Assembly (NCBI RefSeq): GCF_019175385.1
Contig: NC_083348.1
Location: forward strand, 51,544,950-51,608,949
From: Lycium barbarum
Taxonomy: Eukaryota; Streptophyta; Magnoliopsida; Solanales; Solanaceae
DNA: 64,000 nt
Reading direction: 5' to 3'
Shown here: positions 55,399 through 64,000 of the stretch, one piece after another
Position numbering within the stretch: the first letter of the stretch is position 1
Layout: every line of letters starts with the position of its first letter
Position numbers and translations under genes: made by a program
Notes under the pieces: generated by a model
What the model saw: the letters and a program-made list of their open reading frames with translations, nothing else
The model's database searches: none
What the model was told of the DNA's origin: nothing

Positions 55399-57933
55399 AG
55401 TGGATGTCCTATGCTGACGGGTCACCGCAACGAGCGTCTGTACCTGCGGGTATGAAACGCAGCCCCCGAAGAAAGGGGGTCAGTACGGAATATGTACTGA
55501 GCTTGTAAGGCAGTAAATGCAATTGAAAAGATCATAACTGAAATAGAGATTCCAGGAGACAAGTATGATAATAAAGAAACCACTTTACCTGTGCAGTACG
55601 AAACAGAATCAAGCATACCAATACCACATACCGTACCTGGCCCATTATGGGACTCGGTGAATAAAATCATGTCATCACGTCATCATGAATATATGTATAC
55701 GTATACCGTATTCGGCCCTCTAGTGAGGGACTCGGTGAATAAAGTCATGTCATCATGTCAGCATGCTATCATATCATCATGCACATACATATATACATAC
55801 CGTACCCGGCCCTCTAGTGAGGGACTCGGTGAATAAAATCATCATATGCCCTCCTGGCCGCCATAACACATCGTCATCTCATCATGTCATCATATACATA
55901 TACCGTACCCGGCCTTCTAATGAGGGACTCGGGGAACAATGCAGTGGGGTGCGCACGATAACATACCCGGCCCGGGACTCAGTGAAAGATGTATTGAGGC
56001 ATGCACGAGCAAAGTAGTGAGAAACCATATGCATATAAATAAATTTTCTTTCAAGACTCAAAAGATAAGTACACAAACCGACACTTGAGGATCGTAAACA
56101 CGTTTCAAGTCAATCCGGTTTAGTATGAGAAAGTTATGGACACTTTTACCACAGAACCTCTACGAACGTTTCCAAAGCAATCCAAGACTGTATACAAAAG
56201 TTAGAGACATTAATACTTACAGAACCCTTTTAGGGACATGAACTCTTTATACTTTACTCGTTATTCAACCATACAATAAGCTCAACTATATCGAGCGTAC
56301 TCATGTCAAGAAGTGAATAAGAATCATAGACAAACTCGGAAACATATCAAATAGAGCTTCAGAAATCATAGATACGTATCAAAACCATATGAAGTAGCTT
56401 ATGGAAATCAAGAATATTAGTCATCCTAGTGGCTCTAAGAATAGGAGTTTCTTTGAAATCATACATATACTTGGTCTGTTCGTTTCACAAGGATCATGCC
56501 AAAAGAAAGAAAGGGTAAGCCTTACATACCTTGCCCGCTTCCTACGCTAATCCAACTTAAGTCTCGACTTTCGCAAGATCTACAACAATATTAGTAGATA
56601 CCAAACATTAGCTACGGATACTTAAGAGTTCAATTCTAAACTAACACCTCATCTACAGAAATTTCGGCAGCATTTCCCCTATAATTACAACCAACCCCGA
56701 GAATTCAACTCGGCCAAATCATCAATAACAATCCCAACAATCATGCCAACAACATCAATAATCAATTCAAAACGCATTCTAACGTTAGTAACTCTTTTCT
56801 ACATAATTCGACAACATCCCATTTATATTCAAATCGACCATATATAGTCAAGCTAACACCAATGATCTCGCATTCAAGTGTTAATCCGAAATCATTCTAA
56901 CATGATTCAGGAACACTTCAAACAATTCACACAATATTCAAAACAATCTAACCAATATGCCACTCCACCCGAAACCTCCAAAATGCAACAATAAAAATAA
57001 CCACACATTTCCTTCTTTCAAATTCATGAACTACACCCATAATTCACACACTAACAACATTATTTTCCATAAATACAAGAGACTACATTCAATCCACATT
57101 GGCTTCTAAAACAGCCCACAACAATTTCGACCTCAACTTGAATCATTAAACTCTCATTTTCATCATAGAATCCATTACAACAACAACCAAAGTACTAAGT
57201 AAAAATTGGTTCATCACTCCTACACAACACAACACATACACGGCCAACACCAACACATAGGGTTTCATGGTTTACATCCATTTCCACACACTACAACATG
57301 TACAAAACATTCATAACATATGAAAAAGAGGATTAAACCTTACCTTTCTTCACTACACTCGTCAACTTGGCTAGGGTGGTAATAGTGCACAAATAAGTGT
57401 TTTGCTTGCTCCAACAACTACTCCACGTTAAAGAGGGTCTTCCAATTGGTTGAATTGCTAGAAGAAAATATTTTTTTGACCAAGATTTGAGGGCTTCAAT
57501 TTTTGCTTGCTATGGCCGAATGGCCTTCTCTTTATTTCTTCAAGTTTCTTGAATTTTCTCAAGTGTGGAAGATGATAAATGTGCTCTATTAGTCATCTTT
57601 TATCTATTTATATTAAGCTCCCATGTGGGCCTTGGCCCACATCACTTGGACGGCCACATGGCCTTTTATTTTCAAGACCATTTTTTTTTTTTTTGTATTT
57701 TGTAATTCATGAAAAATTATTTTCCTAATTTCAAATTTGCCCTTAGCCTTCCTCAATATTACCATGAACCACCTTGTGAATTTCCCTTTTTACCCCTATC
57801 CTTTCTTAATATTTCCACATCAATAATTTTCACAAACAACTTGTGTGTTAAACTAGATCAAAAATATAGCCTTGCCCTTAACTTCTTACAATTATCTTGA
57901 AATATCTGAATGTACAAAATACGGGATATAACA
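55399..57933 (-). mobile_element. 5' LTR of element C, proximal part
   Basis: Continues 46499 after removing D; it matches 39419-41944. Plus strand closes ...GGGATATAACA, then the GCACT duplication of the Helitron. Contains hairpin run 55444-55499 and array about 55625-55990. Confidence 0.92.
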
Positions 57934-57938
57934 GCACT

Positions 57939-59665
57939 GAAGTTCCAAAGCCTTTTTGCATCACAATCCATGTTTTATTACTTAACTTTTCCGCTCCTCC
58001 ATAATTACTTATTTATGTAAAGTTTAGAATAGGATAATTTTGGAAACGGTAAAATATGGAAGGTCCACATTTATAATACCTTTAATTCTCATTTAAAAAA
58101 TTTAATCCACATTCTCTTTAGATTTACACACACAACCAAATTCTTTAAGCTTGCCTATTGTTTCTTATCTTTTTTCATTTTCGATTTTCTAAAGTTGCTA
58201 CCAGAGTGGAAAGCATTGTGCCCTCTCTGAAGATATAATTACTAAGGTTTAATTTTCGGTCTTTTCCTTCAATATATCGATAGATTTATCAGTTCGATTA
58301 CTCATTATGTAGTTATTTTATAGAACTGCTCTACTTTATATTTGCAATTGGATTTTCTATGAAGTTTCTTATTGAGATTCTTTAGTCATTTAAGATTGTA
58401 GATTTTGTCCATCATGATAGAATACGTCTGTTCCTCACATATTCTGTGAACATTTTCTGAAAGGGTTTTATAATATAGCATGTCCATTCCATTTATGCTT
58501 TAATGTTTTAGATTGAATAGTCAATTGAACTTCAAGGAGAGTGTCAATTTTTAAATTTACATACACACACACAACCAGATTCTTTCAGCTATAGTATTGA
58601 TCGCTTCGTCTTTTTTTCATTTTCGATTTTCTTTTGCACATTTTAGTAATTTTGTTTGGAACCTTCATATATCATTTTATACATATTGTTTTGCTTTTTT
58701 TTATTTATTTTTTATTTTTATAAGATTCCAACATCTACTCAAATTCTTCCTCCACTTTTCTTGATTTTAATATTCATATTATTATTGATAAAAGCAGAAG
58801 ACTGCATTGAAAGTTTGATTCGACTTGATTTTGGCTATTTGGATGAGGAGAGAAAAAAGCATGATTGTAGATTGACATTTTGGTATTTTGGCTTGGCTTG
58901 ATTTTGGTTATTTGAATGAGGAGAAAGTTGATTGCTTAACTCATGAATTAAGTTAATAATTTGAGCACAAATTCTAATGAGCTTTTTTCTCATTAATTGG
59001 GTGCTGAATTTTTGTATTTTACATAGAGATTGAATTTAATTAAGCAAGATTTTCTCTATTTAAAGATTTTCTAAGACCACGTGTCAACTACCAAGTGACA
59101 AAGTAAATAATAATTGCTTCAATGTTCAAAGTATATATAAAATATTTTAGAGCATTGTATTATAATTTTAAAAAGAAAAAAAATTGTCTCCCGTAATTGT
59201 TCCATGTGATATCAGGTAATTCCCTTCATTTCATGTATGTTTGAAGCTTGTATATCTTAGTTCAAAATACAACCTTATTTGAACTTTTTTTTCTCCTGAT
59301 AGCGTTGACCTGTTTTCTTAGACAAAATACAGTTGTTAGTGCATATGTAAGAGGCTCGAAATTTAGATATTTAGATGCACTTACAAGTTAAAATTTCACC
59401 AAATTGTATAAATTTATCTAATTGCAAGTAATATGTTGATTTAATTCAATGTTTAAAAATTAAGATTCACAAAATACCGGGGAAGTTAAAATTTTAAAAT
59501 TTTTACGTTTGAATTATTATCTGTTGCAAGAAAAATAAAATATAGCTTTTAGTGTTTGCAGAACACACTTTTTGTTATTTTTTATATTTGAGTACCATCA
59601 AGAGATTGAATCATAAAATCAATCAGGTTTTTATAACGACATGAAGCGCGGAAAAATTCACTAGT
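57939..59665 (+). mobile_element. Right part of the Helitron
   Basis: AT-rich, no coding domain. It contains two related stretches (58081-58200 and 58540-58640, both with ACACACACAACC-AATTCTTT and TTTTTTCATTTTCGATTTTCT words). Ends in CTAGT at 59661-59665. An 81-codon frame at 58656 is AT-rich chance. Confidence 0.55.
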
Positions 59666-61030
59666 TAATTATAATTGGAAAACATTAGTTGCATTGCCGA
59701 CATTCTGAATAATAAATCTTCTCACAGTATACCTATAACATTTTCGTTTATAAATTCTTGAAGTTAAGTTTATCGCAACTGAATAAGTGGATTGTAGTGG
59801 AACTTCAAGTTTCTACACGAGCCTTTGTTGTCTATTTAGTACCACATTTTCTGGAACTATATATCGTTGCCTATCATGTTAATTATTGCGTAATTACTAG
59901 TTTTTTTTGTTAACCTAATGAGGCTTTTAATGATGTTACCCATTCATTATTTTTTTCCAAAAATTGGTCAAAAAAAGTATAGTTCATTGGATTTACATCA
60001 AAAGAAATATTTAATTTGACTAGGTTTGACACGAGCTTGTAACACGTGTTTAAGATAAAAGTACCTCATGCATTACATACACAAACATGCAACATAGTAT
60101 GTTTGAAATAATAATGGAAAAGCTTATGTATACATTGACTGATATTGGTACTTACCACAAAATATAATTTTTATCATGAGTTTAATTCTTATGCATTGCA
60201 ATAGTGCATAGTTTTTTGTTACTCCATCATACTGAATCGATATACAATAAGGAGTAATTGTTTAAAGTAAGTTTAATTTGATCCCATAACTTTAAAAATA
60301 GATTTATATCGATACCGCAATTCTTTTTTTTTTTACACTATCAGTAAATATGCATTATTTTTGGTCTAATCGTCAAGTTTAGATACCCATACCAACCCAA
60401 TTGCCATTGTACTTTCTCCATACGTTTGAAACCACTTTGGCATTTTAAAATTATACTAATTTTTGATAAATTATATGTACTACTATTTGGTAGTTTTGGC
60501 AATTTTTAAATCTGTAATTCTCCATGTCCAAAATAGTAGTAAATTGAAAGAACTTTTAACATCGAGTAATCTATTTTAACATATATTTTTTGATTAGCAG
60601 ATGCTAGGATTCTTTAACCTTTTATTATATGTTGCTAAAATCAGATGCGAATGCAAGAAATTAGAATGTGGGTGCACCACCAAAAAAAAAAAAAGGAAAA
60701 AATATATTAACTGAGAATTGATCCCTATCCTCTAAGTCAACCAAGTGCCCCATTTAACCTTCTTGTAGAATGGATTCCATCAGTTAATAGTACACCAATT
60801 TTAGAAAACATATACATGAAATGAAATACCTAGTTTTATGAAGAGATCATGGGTTCACGTGCTCCAAATTTTTTACAGAAATTCCCCCTAGCTAAAATGT
60901 AGCATGAGTGAGATATAAAAGCATAGGGTAAAGACTTAATTATAATCTAGCTAAGGCCCTCTCGGGTGTATCATATGAGATTTAAGTTCAGAAATATATA
61001 TAATTTTTATTTCAGAATTCTTGAGATATA
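59666..61030. other. AT-rich intergenic DNA, nothing recognised
   Basis: No open frame of note, no RNA gene, no LTR similarity. A poly-A run (near 60682-60695) after 'GGGTGCACCACC' could be the scar of an old retroposon, but no flanking duplication is evident. Confidence 0.5.
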
Positions 61031-61246
61031 CTCCCTCTATTTCAATTTATGTGAACCTATTTCATTTTTAGTCTGTGCTAAATGAATGACCTCTTTCCTA
61101 ATTTGGAAACAAATTCACTTTATGAAGTGATTTACAGCCACATAAATATTCAAGACTTATTTTGAACCATAAGTTTCAAAAGTCTTCACTCTTTCTTAAA
61201 TGTTGTGCCCAGTCAAATGGATTCACATAAATTGAAACGGAGGAAG
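61031..61246. mobile_element. Stowaway-like MITE
   Basis: About 216 bp with terminal inverted repeats CTCCCTCTATTTCAATTTAT (left) and its complement AATTGAAACGGAGGAAG (right). TA precedes the left end; CA follows the right end, a decayed TA duplication. The interior words 'ATGACCTCTTTCCTAATTTG' and 'TGTGCCCAGTCAAATGG' match the common Solanaceae Stowaway family from memory. It moves with a Tc1/mariner transposase supplied in trans; none is encoded. Confidence 0.88.
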
Positions 61247-61249
61247 CAT

Positions 61250-62200
61250 TAGTTTAAGATCACATAGAGAATTGAAATACATAAATAATCATTGTTTTAT
61301 TATCCTATCCGCATAACTATTGTGGAAATTAACCTTGGCATTAAAATAAAAAAGTTTTTACCTCCTATAATTAGATTCAGATTTACAACAAAAAACAATG
61401 TTTAAGAAGTGGTATTCAAATGTCTCCTATTAGTTATTTATTGGAAATTGTGGAAGGCAAGATGCACATCAAATTTATGTAAATAGGGTAACTGAACAAA
61501 TTATTTTTATCACGATGAAACCCATCCTTCTAACAATATATCCTTCCTTAATTAACATTCAATAGAGGAAGATCAAACTGGAAAAGTAAATCACAAATTC
61601 CTTATTACAAAGATCAAAGTGGAAAAACTCAGTCGTTTGAGCTTAAATGTAACTGAAGCTGGATGGGTGCAGTGAAGGCACTCCAAAAAGTTCCGGGAAG
61701 GAGAACAAAGGGACTGTAGAGACAGTGAAGTTTCATGTTAATAAAAAATTTACTTGGCCAGACAAACATATCAATCTCTATAATTACATCCAATTACTCA
61801 CATCCATTTACATGAGCTTTCAAGCAAGTTCTTTCTATTGCTAATGTAAAAATTGTCCATGAGATTAACATAACTTCATGATAATTAAAACAAATAAATA
61901 TTGCCTTCGGTGTTCATATCAATTTCCTTTTAGAGAATCTTATTTGGGATAAAATTTATTAGAGAACCTTATTAGGATTCATTCTGCTGATAAATTCAAT
62001 GAAAACTCAAGTTCGCATATAATTTTTTCTAGTCAAACATTCGCATTTACGCTCCCTTCTTCCATTGTAATATTCAAGAAGCACTTAGAAAGTCACAATT
62101 TTAGTTAATTCATCAAGCTACTATATAATCACATTGAAGAAAAGCTTAATTCATTGGAATAAAAAATTAGGAGTCCAACTCTTCCTTCTCTAATTTATTA
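61250..62200. other. AT-rich intergenic DNA, nothing recognised
   Basis: No gene or repeat recognised. A less AT-rich island at about 61630-61735 (CTGGATGGGTGCAGTGAAGG) has no open frame. Confidence 0.5.
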
Positions 62201-62221
62201 ATGTGAAAAATATATTGGAGA

Positions 62222-62431
62222 TTAACATAATTTTATGCTAATAAAATAAAGATTGACTTCTTGGTCCATATCCCTGTCTTGGTTTCCATTGAGAATACCA
62301 AATGTAATTGTATCGCTTTCTGAAGATGGTGCTTCCGAAAATAAAGGAAGAGGCACTAGAACCAGACTCACATCCTTAGAAATGACTGGAACCTCTAGCT
62401 TATCACCATCCACAACATTTAATCGGTTCAT
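62222..62431 (-). other. Possible exon remnant, unrecognised
   Basis: A 69-codon minus frame with balanced composition (GDKLEVPVISKDVSLVLVPL, then SEAPSSESDTITFGILNGNQ) looks more protein-like than its AT-rich surroundings. About half of it lies in a 132-bp unit that is tandemly duplicated. I do not recognise the protein, no splice sites are convincing and chance is quite possible. Confidence 0.25.
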
Positions 62432-62589
62432 TAGTTAAGTATATAAATTCATCCAATATGGTGCTTCCGAAAATAAAGGAAGAGGCACTAGAACCAGACT
62501 CACATCCTTAGAAATGACTGGAACCTCTAGCTTATCACCATCCACAACATTTAATCGGTTCATTAGTTAAGTATATAAATTCATCCAAT
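62326..62589. repeat. Perfect 132-bp tandem duplication
   Basis: 62326-62457 and 62458-62589 read identically (from ATGGTGCTTCCGAAAATAAA to TTCATCCAAT). With no visible differences it is recent, or an assembly duplication. Confidence 0.92.
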
Positions 62590-63960
62590 ATGTTAGTGTC
62601 GTCTCTAAAATAATATTATTCTTCAATGAATTGATTATCACAACAATTCATATCTTCATTAGTAAGAGAAATTCATATTAGCGATAGTTTCTTTGATACC
62701 AGAAGAATGGTGCACAAAACTAGAATCAGACTAATAGCGAGTAACTCCATATTCTCTCGTCACTTTATCATATAATGAAGTTAGTAATCCTTGAATCTAA
62801 TTATGAGGAATTTTATTATGCTACTCCTTAATAAGAATATCATTTTTTTATTTGTAATCTCAACTTTTGAGCAACATTCAAGAAACCTTGTATTAGGACA
62901 TAGGGCAAATCAAGCTTAAATATAGAAAAAATTTGAAATTTACTTCTTTCTTCTAGAGATGATTTTGAAAAAATTATTGATGACTTAGCATTTGACTTTG
63001 TGAATTTGAGTGGATTTTTTTTTGATAAATTCTTTAACAAAATGACAAAAATTTTATTTTCTATGTTATCTACAGTTATGATCCAACTATGTCATTTTGA
63101 AAGTATCATATTGAGATCCAAGTTTAGAAGAGTGTGTCCATGCGTGCGTGTGTGTATTTATATAAATAGTCTCTGAGCACGCGCGTTGCACATTTATGTC
63201 AAGTCTTGTAGTACATAATCTATAAAATACTATTAAAATTATTAAAATCATATTTTGAGTAATTATTTACATATGAAAATTGAAATACAAGTTTTGTAAA
63301 TAATCAGAAAATCTCAAAACATAATGATTCCAGAGAGCAAATATTTCATTTCAATGTTTTTATCTCATTTCATTAGTTAAGTATCAATTCATCCAATATG
63401 TTAGTGTCTTTGCTAAATAATACTATTCTACAATGAATTGATTACACAACAATTTACACATTCATTAGTAAGATAAATTCATATTATCAATAATTTCTTT
63501 GATATCAGAAGAATGGTCCACCCGGTTAGAATCAGAATATTAGCGAGCAACTCCATATTCTCTTGTCACTTTATCATATGATCAAATTTAATCCTTGCAT
63601 CTTATTTATGATGATTTTTTTTATCCTACTCCCTAATAAGAATATCATTTTTGGTTGTGATCTCAATTTTCAAAGTATATATAACGTTCAAGAAACCTTG
63701 TGTAAGGACATATGTTAAAACAAGCTTAAATATAGAGAAAATATGTAATTTACTTCTATTTCTCAGAGATGATTTTGGGGGAAAAAAATATTGATGACTT
63801 ATCATCTGATTTTATGAATTTGAGTGGGATTTTCTTGATAAATTCTTTAACAAAATGACAAAAGTTTTTAATTTCTATGTTATCTACAGTTATGATCAAG
63901 CCAAGACATTGTGGAAATACGAATGATCTTCAGATCAAAGTTTAGAAGTCTCTCTCTCTC
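62560..63960. repeat. Diverged ~0.8 kb direct tandem duplication
   Basis: The block from about 62560 (GGTTCATTAGTTAAGTAT) to about 63135 recurs from about 63369 to the window end region. Matching stretches include AATGAATTGATTA, TTTCTTTGATA-CAGAAGAATGG, CTCCATATTCTCT, CTTAAATATAGA and TTCTTTAACAAAATGACAAA. Period is about 0.81 kb, with many substitutions and small indels. Neither copy codes for a recognised protein. Confidence 0.8.
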
Positions 63961-63976
63961 TCTCTCACACACACAA
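63949..63976. repeat. CT/CA microsatellite
   Basis: About nine CT units followed by ACACACACA at the right end of the second duplication copy, where the first copy has GTGTGTCC/GTGCGTGTGTGT. Confidence 0.85.
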
Positions 63977-64000
63977 ACACATATCGGCATGCGCTTTTGC

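Larger units (their letters stand above)
39030..57933 (-). mobile_element. Element C: Ty3/gypsy element, partial coding, carrying element D
   Basis: Minus-strand element with perfect target duplication GCACT (39025-39029 and 57934-57938). 3' LTR 39030-41944 (2915 bp), internal 41945-46110 (4166 bp), 5' LTR 46111-46499 plus 55399-57933 (2924 bp). It keeps gag, a piece of protease, the 5S-bearing non-coding module, then the integrase C-terminus; RT, RNase H and the integrase core are absent. Chimeric layout, consistent with recombination between an autonomous and a non-autonomous element. Confidence 0.93.
38761..59665 (+). mobile_element. Non-autonomous Helitron interrupted by elements C and D
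   Basis: 5' end TCTATATATAATATAAAGC at 38761, preceded by A; 3' end ...AAGCGCGGAAAAATTCACTAGT ending at 59665, followed by T. TC start, CTAGT end, a GC-rich block ~10 bp before the end and insertion between A and T are Helitron hallmarks. With C and its GCACT duplication removed, the element is about 2.0 kb (38761-39029 joined to 57939-59665). No Rep/helicase coding. The 3' stem is weak, so the call rests mainly on the ends. It includes an imperfect internal repeat: 58081-58200 resembles 58540-58640. Confidence 0.6.

Noticed and set aside
58656..58901. 81-codon ORF in the Helitron
   Set aside because: Composition follows the AT-rich DNA (Phe/Ile/Leu/Tyr runs); no domain.

Overview
This window looks like heterochromatic, repeat-dense DNA of a flowering plant, most likely a dicot of the nightshade family (Solanaceae). 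The grounds are long chromovirus-type Ty3/gypsy LTR retrotransposons primed by initiator tRNA-Met, a Stowaway-like MITE, a non-autonomous Helitron, a tRNA-derived SINE head and a fragment of a 'putative plant transposon protein' gene. The family assignment is recognition from memory and was not searched. I see no intact host gene. Nearly all 64 kb is nested transposable elements; only about 59.7-64.0 kb is non-LTR background, AT-rich, with a MITE and local duplications.

Layout. 1-7826: three truncated gypsy pieces, namely H (minus LTR, 1-1193), G (3' end plus LTR, 1194-4149) and I (3' end plus LTR, 4150-7826). 7827-8693: decayed Transposase_32-like gene, the target of element A. 8699-34532: a three-level nest. 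Element A (minus; LTRs, gag-pol in one frame with many stops, integrase deleted) has element B (plus, 15586-34319, duplication GTGGG) inside its 5' LTR. B has element E (plus, 25714-34195, duplication TTAAA) inside its 3' LTR. A itself is flanked by TAGAG. 34538-35074: rest of A's target. 35075-38552: element F (minus; leader, PBS and 5' LTR only). 38553-38740: SINE-like. 38761-59665: a roughly 2 kb non-autonomous Helitron split by element C (minus, 39030-57933, duplication GCACT), whose 5' LTR is split by element D (plus, 46500-55393). 59666-64000: AT-rich DNA with a MITE, a perfect-looking 132-bp tandem duplication and a diverged ~0.8 kb tandem duplication.

How the elements relate. A keeps recognisable gag, protease, RT, RNase H and part of integrase. 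C keeps gag, a broken protease and the integrase C-terminus/chromodomain-like tail. B keeps an RT/RNase H end and a decayed integrase. D and E encode nothing recognisable, yet have near-identical LTR pairs, intact PBS and PPT, so they are non-autonomous elements that presumably moved on proteins made elsewhere. B, C, D and E all carry a long non-coding module containing a 5S rRNA-derived segment; A lacks it.

The most interesting signals are RNA-like structures shared by these otherwise diverged families: (1) a hairpin just after the PBS whose loop carries a different six-base palindrome in different families, resembling a retroviral dimer-initiation site; (2) a 57-nt run of three abutting hairpins in the LTR with paired base changes between families; (3) the 5S-derived module; (4) a hairpin just before the polypurine tract; (5) a CCGAAATTTCGG palindrome and conserved splice-like signals inside the LTRs. 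These are read by eye and need folding and family-wide alignment.
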